Below are positions 25,538 to 35,603 of a stretch of DNA of 64,000 nucleotides, one piece after another. Where the stretch lies: positions 526,731,137-526,795,136 of the forward strand of contig NC_081414.1 of assembly GCF_030272615.1 (NCBI RefSeq). The letters are read 5' to 3'. Position numbers and translations under genes: made by a program. The first letter of the stretch is position 1; each line of letters starts with the position of its first letter. The notes below the pieces were generated by a model. That model saw only the letters and a list, made by a program, of their open reading frames with translations. It searched no databases and had not been told where the DNA came from. Source of the DNA: Cryptomeria japonica. Lineage: Eukaryota; Streptophyta; Pinopsida; Cupressales; Cupressaceae.

Positions 25538-25920
25538 AGAATATATATGTACTCAACAATTGCATCAAATTACATATGATAAATCTAATATTATAATCAA
25601 GGTGTATTATGGTTTCTCTTTCCCTACTATTGGTTGTATTACTCTTCCTATTGAGGTTGGTACTAAGTGCTTAGAAGATACCTTTGCTATTTTTCCTACA
25701 TCAAATCAATTTTGTGTGAAGTTTTGACATCCTTGGCTCTCTTCCATGAAAGCTATTCCTTATGCAATCCATAGATGTTTGAAGTTCCCTCATAATGGCC
25801 ACATTATCATGATTAATCATAGCCTTAACCAACCCACAATGAAGTGTGGAATTTCAATCTTGATTACTTTTGCCCTAAACAACCCAAACCTTTAAAGCCT
25901 CAAAATGATATTCTTTTTTT
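25538..25920 (+). pseudogene. P protease-like domain (part 2 of 3)
   Basis: Resumes the domain interrupted by M1: EEYICTQQLHQITYDKSN, a GSITLPIEV-like segment (GCITLPIEV), a TSNQFCVKF segment, then a second frame with KFPHNG (near 25775). The same segments in the same order occur in M1 and M2. A stop replaces Gly/Tyr near 25727. It ends at the M2 insertion site. Confidence 0.75.
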
Positions 25921-25925
25921 ATCAT

Positions 25926-27240
25926 TGTAAAGCAGAAAATCGAACCCTAGTTGTTCCCCCCACTCCAAGGAGAGAGAAGGGAGGTCACTAGGGTTGACAG
26001 TTTTCACTTAGGAGAGACTTTACATTCAAAAGAGGGGTTGAAACCCACAAGATCCAATCTCACACAATGCAAGACTGGATTCTAAATGAGTTTCAAGGGT
26101 TAAGACATCAAGGATACCCTCTTTTGTAAAGAATGTAGATAGAATGATTGAACTAGGAATGCATGTAAAGTAAGAAAGATTCGCTTGTAGACGGAGATAG
26201 GGACACAGGATGAAGCTACGGACCTAAAATTAGCAGTAAAATGTCGAGACGATGCTGTCCTGCAAATTTGAGCTAAAGTTGACGGGACGATGGCACCCGG
26301 AGTGCACACGGTCCTCCGAAAAATCCGCGAAACGAAGGGGGATCTGTTCGTCTCTGCACAAGGATTCTAGATCTTTAATTACAGCCGCGTACCTGCAACC
26401 TACACACAGAAAAGAGAGGATGATTGGGGGGTTAGGGATTAGGGGTTTGCCTTTAGGTCAAACCCCAGTTTTGGAATTAACCAAGAAATGAGAATGTTGT
26501 AAATGTAAATGTTTGTAATGTAAACAAGTACTAATACCTTGTTGTAAGAATGTTTGTATTCTTACATGCGAAGGTGTAATGATGTTGTATTTTGTATGTT
26601 GTAGGTGATCTCCTCTTCAATGGTTGAATCCTTGTCTTGAATGCAACACCTAGCCTTGAATGGAGACTCAGAATGCTCAATTGCTTGAAGGAATGCTTGA
26701 ATGCTTGAATGTTTGAATGTTTGAATATCGTTTCCGCGTCTTGCTCTTGCTTACTTCCTTCCTCCCTTTCTAGGAGAGGAAAAGTAGTTTATATACTTGT
26801 CAATTAGGGTTGAGAGACTGATTTTTCTGACCTTAGGCCGACCTAGATGCATTGTTTTCCGAATTGCAAACTTAAAGACTCGATGCCCAACAAGAGACCG
26901 GGCCCAAAATAGGGCCAGGGACCAGGGCGCTGGGCGCCATGGTCCTAGGGGACCAGGGCGCTAGGCACCATGGTCTTGAAGGACCAGGGCACTGGGCGCC
27001 ATGGTCCTAGGGGACCAGGGCGCTAGGCACCATGGTCCTGAAGGACCAGGGCACTGGGCACCATGGTCCCACCTCCTGGGACAGCAGGGTGCAAGGAGGA
27101 TCAGGCCAAGGTGCAGAAATATGCAGTTTTTGATGTCGTAAATAGGTTTCAGGGTCTCCATTCAGGTTCAACGTTGCGCCACCATCGTGAAGACCCAAAT
27201 GCAGTCGAAATTGCAAGTGTTGCAATTTTAGGATGCTACA
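25926..27240 (-). repeat. 3' LTR of M2 (1315 bp)
   Basis: Matches 32558-33748 apart from scattered transitions and one expansion: five 31-bp units at 26919-27072 against one in the other LTR. This accounts exactly for the 124-bp length difference. Confidence 0.9.
26919..27072 (-). repeat. 31-bp GC-rich tandem repeat in the LTR
   Basis: Five contiguous units, each of the form GGACCAGGGC-(G/A)CT(G/A)GGC(G/A)CC-ATGGTCC plus 3-4 bases. Each unit has GGACCA/TGGTCC arms and can fold into a hairpin. Copies alternate between two variants (TAGG and TGAA ends), suggesting duplication of a 62-bp pair. Confidence 0.9.
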
Positions 27241-27258
27241 TTTAGCCCCCACTTTAGC
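27241..27258 (-). other. Polypurine tract of M2
   Basis: Minus strand CGCTAAAGTGGGGGCTAAA directly before the LTR start TGTAGCATCC. Same core as in M1 and P. Confidence 0.8.
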
Positions 27259-28004
27259 GGGAGTATAAGCGTACGCCCATACTTCCGGTAAAGTACAAGG
27301 AAACAATATTGAAAAACTTTCACCATGTCAAGGAGGCAAGATACACCAAACCCCCAGTAGACTAAGGATCTTACGACTTTGATTGACAAAGTAAAAGGGA
27401 AGATCACGAGGGAGAATCATGACTGTCAGTAGTAAGGTTCCCTCACTATGAGTCATGCAAGAAAAATACCAAAAAATTTCAAGGCAAAGCTAAGTTTGCC
27501 AAGAGATTTTCAAGTATCTTGAAAAGATATGAATGGGGTGTATGCCCCCCTACGTTAAAGTGATCGCACATGCCTCATCGGGGGTGATTGCTTTAAGGTA
27601 GTGATACATATATGAAATGAGAAGGGAAAGGAGCATGTTATCACAAATATTTAGCCCCCAAGTGTGAGATAAACCCAAGGATAATAGACACAAAACACAA
27701 AGCACGAGGTGACTTTTCTTTCCTTGGGGTCAGTATGCTGTATGATAATTCATGTATATCATATGTATGTATGCAAAATTGTTCTTCATCCCCAATCAAG
27801 GAAGGTCACCTAGAAGAAGGGAACACATGTGTCTTTTGAGTCAACATGAGAGAGACCAAAAGAGATCTCAATGCTTTGCATCGTCCTCAAGTAGACAACA
27901 CTAAGGACAACAAATAGAAGAATGAGAATAACACATAGAAGAAGTACAAAAGAGATCGAGAGAGGAGGAGAGAGTCTGCTATGCTAATGAACTAGTCTAG
28001 CACG
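27259..28004 (-). other. 3' UTR of M2
   Basis: Non-coding. Shares with M1 the blocks TTAAAGTGATCGCA...GGTGATTGCTTTAAGGTAGT (27563-27602) and GCATCGTCCTCAAGTAGACA (27878-27897). The reverse complements of both occur in the 3' UTR of P. Confidence 0.65.
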
Positions 28005-31000
28005 TCATCTACCCCCCCGATCTTGCTGATCAATATTTCGGGAAGGCAGGAAACATGCTAGAGGAGGAACATCCAGCACAGCAGATGGAGCTATCACAAG
28101 ATCCAAGCAAGGGATATGTTCATGTTCCACACCACGTTGTTCTTGTTTAGGAGCTAGGATAAGTGCTTTAGAAAATTCGTTAGATAAATGGTTATCAACA
28201 TCAACATATTCATATTCACTATCAGAATGAAAAGAAGTAACATTTTCATCATGAACAACATTTTCATCTATATCATCATCAAGATTTATAAAAATAGGAT
28301 CTTTAACTCGCACAGGATCAAGACCATCATGCATCTTATGTTTAGGAGATTTTGGCTCAATTTTCGGCTGAGGAATAATACTAGTTGAAGGTGTTTTTGG
28401 GGATTGCAAAGTTTGAGAAGCAGCTGCCTGAGCTCTAAGATGACGCTTTCGTCGGCGTTCACGCGCAGAACGATTTCGTCTAGTCTTAGTAGGAAGTTAA
28501 GAAGATTGAGGAGGAGGAATGTTCTCATCCTTATCACTTGGGTGTTTAGGTTGTGGTCTCTTAGGTTGAATAATAGGAGAAGAGGAAGGTCTCTTCTCTC
28601 TATAAGAGGAAGGAGGAGGAACTGCTCCATATAAAGGAGGAATATCTGGTTTAGGAAGGAGACCAAGTCCATCATGACGAGGAGGTATAGGTCTACTTTT
28701 AGAAAGTTTATTAGACATAGGTATAGTCACATCCACAGGGATGGGTTGGGAATCTTCTTGAGAAAAGACATTAGTTTTATCTTTCAAAGGAAGAACTTCC
28801 TTCTCAAGAATGATGGGAATATCAAGTTTGGGTGTTCTAGGTTCACTTAGAGATAGGATCATATCTTTTTTCCACTTTTGGTAAGATTTGAAAAGATGAT
28901 CACTCCGAGGTGGAAGAGATTGGAATTGTTTAGGCCAAAAATAATCAATAGGAACGCTAGAAGTTCTTTCAGCTGGTTTAAAGAGACTATGATTGACAGT
29001 AACAACTTCACCATTATGGGGAAATTTCAAACACTTGTGAATAGGAGAAGCAATAGCTTTCATGGAAGATAGCCAAGGATAGCCTAGCTTCACACGAAAT
29101 TGTTCGGATGATGGAATAATAGCAAAGTTGACATCAAGGGTTTTGTTATGGACCTCAATAGGTAATGTAATAGAACCAATTGCAGGAGAAGAAAATGCAT
29201 CAAATAATTTCACAACCACATTTGTTTTGTCATAGATCACTTGATTCAATTGCAAAGTAAAAAGAAATTCTTCAGTAATGACATTAACCATGCAAGAAGG
29301 ATCAATAAGCACACCACGGCAAGGTGTATTCTTGACTTTTGCAACTATATATAAAGGACCATCAGGTGCCCTGATAGTTTCACTGGAATCAAATGTGATG
29401 GAAGGTTCTCTAGGGATTTTCTGCTGCTCTACAAAGTTAATTACATTCGGAGTCATAGACACAAGACTATCAGGTGAGAAAGAGGAATCATTAGTCTCAA
29501 TCACATTAGAGGTATGAGAAGGTAATGGATCAGTAAAAATCTTAAGATTTTGGTTAGGAGGAGCTACAGATGTGTTGCCTTTATCATTTACACCAGAAAC
29601 AGAGATAGTATTATTATCAATCAAATCTTGAATTTTACCCTTTAAAGCAAAACATTTTTCGGTATCATGCCCAGGTTGACGATGAAATTGACAAAAAGAT
29701 TTGTTATCAAAATAGGGTGAATTAATCTTTGTAGGATCTATTTGCCTTATAGGAGGGAGGGTAAGCACATTTAGTTCCAATAACTTATTCATAATACTAT
29801 GCAATGATTCATTCAAAGGAGTAAACTTTCTTTCTTTCTTAAAAAACTTAGAAATAGGAGGCACACCTAATGCTACATTCACATTGTTGTTGATGATGTT
29901 TTCATTGAACTTAATGGACTCTCTGTTTGGTTTAAACTTCCCAAATGGTTGTTGACTACTATCACCCTTATCACTCGGAGCCATAGGATTTGCTTGTTCC
30001 ATTTGACTCACAGTCAGTTGATAATTGTGAAGAGTTGCACACAACTGTTGGAAAGAAGTAAACTTAGAAAACAAAAGCTTTTCTCTAATATCTTTTTGTA
30101 AATTAGAAATAAATATTCTTTGAGTATCATTGTCAGGTACTGGAAAATAAATTTGACCATACAAATGCTTATATCTACCAATGAAATCAGTCACTTTCTC
30201 TTTAACACCTTGTTTACAATGCATTAAATCAATCAAAGTAACTTTAGGACTTATATTGTTTTGAAATTGTTGAATAAAAGCATTTGCAAGTTGTTGGAAA
30301 GAAGTAATAGAATAGGAAGGCAACAAGCAATACCATTGTAGAGCCTTATCTCTTAATGTTCTAGTAAACAGTTTTGCAAGCAACCTTTGGTCATGAGCAA
30401 AATCAGTACATATTGTTTGAAAGGTCTTAACATGTGTTAGAAGATCACCCTTACCATTATAAAGCTCCAATTACGGGATTTCAACATGCTTAGGGGGGAT
30501 AGCTCGAACAATGTCAAGAGAAAGTGGGCTTGCAACATCAAATGTGGGCACACGAAACTTAGATTGATTCATAGAAGCAATTTGTTGCTGTAAAGAAGAG
30601 ACAGTTTGTGCAAGATTGTTAATGGTCACTTCAGTTGAAGAGTTCATATTAGACGTGTTAGATTGCGATGGAGGCATTATGTTATTGAAAGAAGGTATTG
30701 ATTGAGAGTAAGGTGGTGGGACACTATGATAGTTAGTCATAGGAGATGATTGGAAAGGAGGAACACTACAAGGAACACTCATTGAAGGAATGAATGAAGA
30801 AGTAGGATTGAATGAAGGAAGAGGGTTGATTGAAGAGGAAGGATTGCCCCCATGACTGGTGATCATAGGTGGAATGTCTTGTATTGAAGTAGTCATTATG
30901 TTTGATGTAAAAGTAGGTATACTAGCAATAGGAGTTGTCAAAGGAATAAAATGATTGACTTGAGTAGGAGGTTGTGTATAACCTAAAGTTTCGGCACAAC

Positions 31001-31370
31001 TCTTCATAGGCATCACATTCGAATCCACAATGTGTGCAATACTACGCAAAATATCAATTCCATTCTTATCACTTTGAACCATACGTTTTAGACCCTCAAT
31101 TAATGAAAGAGCTTGACTATCGAGGTATTCTTGAGACATCCATTGTCGAAAATCATCAAATTGGTTATCCAATTTCGAAAGTTGTTCTACAGAAACCTCA
31201 TGGAGAGCTTCTTCATCATTAAGAGGATTAGAGGAATTACCCATGTCCTCGTTAAAAAGGCCATTCAAATTAGGTTCCATCTCCTTAGTAATTAAACCTT
31301 GGAAAGACTTAATTCTAAGGCTTCGTCTAACGGGAATAGTGTAAGTAGGGCTTATTGTTGTAAAACTCAT
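28005..31370 (-). pseudogene. M2 gag-protease with acidic C-terminal module
   Basis: A single frame of 1121 codons from ATG at 31370, broken by only two TAA codons (30471-30473, where M1 has CAA, and 28497-28499). N-terminal region: MSFTTISPTYT start, LIEGLKRMVQSD helix, Pro/Ser/Asn-rich linker. Gag core with LRDKALQWYCLLPSYS near 30310-30360. Zinc knuckle C-x2-H-x4-H-x4-C (FCQFHRQPGHDTEKC) near 29655-29705. Protease-like domain 29000-29370: VLIDPSCMVNVI at the active-site position, so the D-S/T-G signature is absent. A Pro-rich linker and a basic Arg stretch (28430-28490) precede the acidic module: KDPIFINLDDDID, SKALILAP, CLDLVIAPS. Role: capsid/nucleocapsid of a non-autonomous element. RT would have to come from elsewhere (inference). 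Confidence 0.85.
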
Positions 31371-32541
31371 GCACTAAAGAGAGAGAGAAGATTTTGAATT
31401 TTAGAGGTAGCAAATTTCAATAAAATCAGCCAATCTCCTAGATTTAAACTGTTAAATACAATCAGGACAATCTCCCGAAATTTTGAAAAAAATGTCAGGG
31501 ACCGTGGCGAACGGAGTGCACACGGTCCTCGTAACTTTTTTTGAAATTTTCAGGGATGAAAGCTATGATGATTTTAAAGCTAATCTAAAAAAAATTGAGT
31601 GATTTTACGATTTGCAGATAGGCCAAATTAAAGTTGCAATCTCAAAATTGAACCCTACCAAGATTGTTGAAAAATGCAAAATTTGAATTTTGAAAAAGAG
31701 AGGGAAATTGGAATTTTGAATTTTATGATTTTAGAGGGGATACTGAAAGCAATGCAAGCTTTGAAATTTAAAAATTGACTCGATTTCATGCAAAATTCAA
31801 TTTTGAAAGTGGAAATCAAGGTTGTTGCAATTAAACACTTAATTTCAAAAGTCACAAACTGCAAAAATTTGAATAAAGCACTGAAATTTCGAATGAATGC
31901 CAACACACTTTTCAGATTTAGGACAGTAAGAAACACAATTCTAACACAAAATTTCAATTTCAACAATTTTTTGAATGATTATAAGCCTTTATCCAAGCAA
32001 TCACTAGACCAACTTTGACTTTAATTTTGAAAGTGTTAGAATTGATAAAATCAGCCAAGATTCTGGATTTTAGCAGAAAAATACAGTAAGATCTAGCTCC
32101 CAAAATTTCAGAAAAAATGTTGGGGACGATGGCGCTCGGGGTGCACACAATCCTCGCAACTTTTTTCAAAATTTTCGAGGATGATAGATATTATGATTTT
32201 GTTGCGAAATCCAAAGTTACAGCCGATTTGGAGGTGTTTTGATCAGTGAAATCATCCGTCAAAGGTTGAATCAAGAGAGTTTTAAAAATTAGGGTTTTGA
32301 CACTTAACCACTTAATTTTCAGAACTAAAGCACAAATATGATTTGACAATTTGCAATAGAAGGGTAGATCTAAAACAAGCATTAACAATTAAACATTTCA
32401 CAAGCTCAATTACTAAAAAGAAAATTTAGGGTTTTTATGCAATTAACCTCTAAAATTTACCAAAAGGTCAAACATGGAAATGTAATTAAGGAAGCCAATT
32501 TTTCAGATCTAACCATGAATAATCAGAATTAGGATGTTCAC
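31371..32541 (-). other. Long duplicated leader of M2
   Basis: About 1.2 kb of untranslated sequence containing two diverged copies of a segment of about 625 bp. Each has an AATAAAATCAGCCAA-like phrase followed by a GC-rich hairpin with GTGCAC (31499-31528 and about 32123-32152). The same hairpin sequence occurs once in the LTR (32917-32946). Confidence 0.7.
31499..31528 (-). repeat. GTGCAC hairpin in the M2 leader
   Basis: Perfect 8-bp arms GGACCGTG (31499-31506) and CACGGTCC (31521-31528). The palindrome GTGCAC at 31516-31521 sits at the loop edge. Related copies have GTGCAC at 32141-32146 (leader), 32934-32939 and 26302-26307 (LTRs) and 54286-54291 (solo LTR). Confidence 0.75.
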
Positions 32542-32557
32542 GTCGGGTTCACCAAAA
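32542..32557 (-). other. Primer-binding-site region of M2
   Basis: On the minus strand the LTR end CTTTACA is followed by TTTTGGTGAACCCGAC. The TGGTGAACC start corresponds to P and M1. Confidence 0.55.
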
Positions 32558-33748
32558 TGTAAAGCAGAAAATCGAACCCTAGTTGTTCCCCCCACTCCAA
32601 GGAGAGAGAAGGGAGGTCACTAGGGTTGACGGTTTTCACTTAGGAGAGACTTTACATTCAAAAGAGGGGTTGAAACCCACAAGATCCAATCTCACACAAT
32701 GCAAGACTGGATTCTAAATGAGTTTCAAGGGTTAAGACATCAAGGATACCCTCTTTTGTAAAGAATGTGGATAGAATGATTGAACTAGGAATGCATGTAA
32801 AGTAAGAAAGATTCGCTTGTAGACGGAGATAGGGACACAAGATGAAGCTACGGACCTGAAATTAGTAGTAAAATGTCGAGATGATGCTGTCCTACAAATT
32901 TGAGCTAAAGTTGATGGGACGATGGCGCCCGGAGTGCACACGGTCCTTCGAAAAATCCGCGAAACGAAGGGGGATCTGTTCGTCTCTGCACAAGGATTCC
33001 AGATCTTTAATTATAGTCGCGTACCTGCAACCTACACACAGAAAAAAGAGGACAATTGGGGGGTTAGGGATTAGGGGTTTGCCTTTAGGTCAAACCCTGG
33101 TTTTGGAATTAACCAAGAAATGAGAATGTTGTAAATGTAAATGTTTGTAATGTAAACAAGTACTGATACCTTGTTGTAAGAATGTTTGTATTCTTACATG
33201 CGAAGGTGTAATGATGTTGTATTATGTATGTTGTAGGTGATCTCCTCTTCAATGGTTGAATCCTTGTCTTGAATGCAACACCTAGCCTTGAATGGAGACT
33301 CAGAATGCTCAATTGCTTGAAGGAATGCTTGAATGCTTGAATGTTTGAATATTTGAATATCGTTTCCGCGTCTTGCTCTTGCTTACTTCCTTCCTCCCTT
33401 TCTAGGAGAGGAAAAGTAGTTTATATACTTGTCAATTAGGGTTGAGAGACTGAGTTTTCCGACCTTAGGCCGACCTAGAAGCATTGTTTTCCAAATTGCA
33501 AACTTAAAGACCCGATGCCCAACAAGAGACCGGGCCCAAAATAGGGCCAGGGACCAGGGCATTGGGCGCCATGGTCCCACCTCCCGGGACAACAGGGTGC
33601 AAGGAGGATCAGGCCAAGGTGCAGAAATATGCAGTTTTTGATGTCGTAAACAGGTTTCGGGGTCTCCATTCGGGTTCAACGTTGCGCCGCCATCGTGAAG
33701 ACCCAAATGCAGTCGAAATTGCAAGTGTCGCAATTTTAGGACGCTACA
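32558..33748 (-). repeat. 5' LTR of M2 (1191 bp)
   Basis: TGTAAAGC...GCTACA on the plus strand. Minus-strand TATA box at 33420-33427. Only one 31-bp GGACCA...TGGTCC unit (about 33551-33578). Confidence 0.9.
33420..33427 (-). promoter_or_regulatory. TATA box of the M2 5' LTR
   Basis: Minus strand TATATAAA in the context AAGTATATAAACTAC. The solo LTR at 53412 has the same sequence in the same place. Confidence 0.65.
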
Positions 33749-34549
33749 ATCATATCAAAAATGGATAAATGAGATGATATCAACCTTAAGTAAACCTTGA
33801 GACCCTTCAGCCAAGAACATTCCTTCTCCTCATTTTGGAATGGACTTCTTCCTACTCCTATTTCTCTCCTATATGGTGCAATCCCACCTCCTACATATTA
33901 TAAAGGAAAACACCTAGCACCCTATTTATCTCAACCTAATGTGGTTTCTTCTATTCCTCCCTCTAGAAGGGAAGAAAATAATCATATGTTGATTGATCCT
34001 AAATCTTAACAAGGCTCGAGTAAAACTAAAAGAAATAATTATGTGAGAAAATGGCAATGAAGACATCATGATAAGGCTTGTGAACTTGCTTCCCAAACCA
34101 TTTCCTCCCTAAAGAAACCAAATATTGATGTGGTCGCATTTGTCCAACCTTCACCTAATCCTACAGAGAATTTCAACTTAAATCACAAAAAGTTAAAGAT
34201 GCTTAAAAAAATGACAATTTATTTTCATGTTAAAGATCCTGTTATAATTAATTTAGATGATTATATATATGATGATGATAATGTTGTTCATGCTAGAAAT
34301 GTTTATCCTAACGATTATGATGATATGCATGAGCCTGTTGAGATTTATCATGAACTCTATTCACACTTTTCAAAAGCATTAATCCTAGATCCTAGTGACA
34401 AACAAAGTGACACATCATTAGAGAATGGTCCTTGTTTGGAACTTGTAGTAGCTCCATCTATCATGCTCATTGTTTCTCTTCTTGCATCTTGTCCACCATC
34501 CCTAAATTATGATAAGCAATATTGGGAGATGAATTACTTGCTTGATTAG
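33749..34549 (+). pseudogene. P C-terminal gag-protease region with acidic module (part 3 of 3)
   Basis: After the M2 duplication the P frame continues with the Pro-rich linker (GLLPTPISLLYGAIPPPTYYKG, in two pieces: a stretch starting GLLPTP and one starting YGAIPPP, 33847-33915), a short basic stretch (34020-34060), and the acidic module (34130-34549). Its landmarks KDPVIINLDD, FSKALILDP, CLELVVAPS and a final LLD match M1 and M2. Several stops and one or more frameshifts precede the last 139-codon open part. Confidence 0.75.
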
Positions 34550-35603
34550 CTTCATTTGTGTCATAGATTCTTATGTGTGTTTGCTTGTACGTAATGTGTT
34601 TTTCCCATGATGTGTTACTCGATGTGTCTTTATATTATGTTAGGTTCTCTTTGGATGAACCTTGTTACTCCATTGGTGCAAGGTAATAAAGAGGTTGAAT
34701 CTTTTGTGGCATTCCTCTATGTGCATCTCAATTCTTTTATATGTCATATCAAAGTTATGGCGTACATGTGTTATTGTTCATAAATGTGCCTCTGTGTTGT
34801 CTACTTGGGGATGATGCAAAGCGTTGAGATTTGTTTCTGGTCTCTTCTATGTTGACTCAAAAATAAATTTGCTTGTTCATCTTATGTTCTCTTCTTCCAT
34901 TGTGCTCATAGTTCCACTACCTTTGAGGGATGGGGTCAATTCAATGCAATTAAGATTGATATACATTATTTATCAAAAGTGCATACTGGATCTGAGCTAG
35001 TGGATCCCTTATGTGATTTTTCCTATATATTATGTGACCACTACCCTTTGATTTTTCCTTTGTTGGGGGCATAAAATTGTGGCAATGTGTTTTTCTTTTG
35101 GATGCATGTATGTTATCTTAAAGCTTTTGTTCCTAGTAAGGTGTGCACAATCGCTTTAATGTTGGGACATACACTCTGTTCAATGTTAGACTTTGTGGAC
35201 ACACCATAAGACTTGGTTTGTACACTTTTGATCACAGACCATGACATATTTGGTACATGCTACAGTACCCATTGTGTAGTCAATTCAATTCAATGTTCAG
35301 GTTACTTTGCAAACTGAGCCTTTTGTTTCGTAATATTTTGCACTGATTTTTCTATTTCAAATTTCTCAATCTACATGTCTCATAGTAAGAACAAGCCTTA
35401 TTAGGCCAAATAAATTCATCATCTTTACATTCTCTTCATGTGTTTCTCCTTTTATCTTGATATTAGATTGATAAGATTCTAAGTCCCTCGGGGCTTGGTA
35501 TGTCTTGTCTCTTTGGTACCCTGGTTAAAGTTATTCAATGCAACTTTGTACTTTACCATGAGTACAGACATAGGTTCATACCCATGATAAAGTGGGGGCT
35601 AAA
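34550..35603 (+). other. 3' UTR and polypurine tract of P
   Basis: Non-coding. Conserved block near 34795-34866 (TTGTCTACTTGGGGATGATG then CAAAGCG) is the counterpart of the M1/M2 3' UTR block. The tract GATAAAGTGGGGGCTAAA (35586-35603) directly precedes the 3' LTR. Confidence 0.65.

Larger units (their letters stand above)
25926..33748 (-). mobile_element. Gypsy-type gag-protease element M2, complete with target duplication
   Basis: A 7823-bp minus-strand element. LTRs at 25926-27240 and 32558-33748 with TGTA/TACA ends. Five-base duplication ATCAT at 25921-25925 and 33749-33753. In its own direction: 5' LTR, primer site, a long leader with a duplicated hairpin segment, a gag-protease-acidic module frame with only two stops, 3' UTR, polypurine tract, 3' LTR. 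No RT, RNase H or integrase anywhere between the LTRs. It is the least damaged element of the window and interrupts P. Confidence 0.9.

Noticed and set aside
26919-27072. Regular 31-bp repeats that could suggest a CRISPR array
   Set aside because: Units are contiguous with no spacers, lie in a plant LTR, and form a minisatellite.
26961-27306. Open frames rich in Pro, Trp and Gly in the LTRs (also 33383-33768 and 53359-54060)
   Set aside because: They follow the GC-rich LTR repeats, occur on both strands, and are not conserved as protein.
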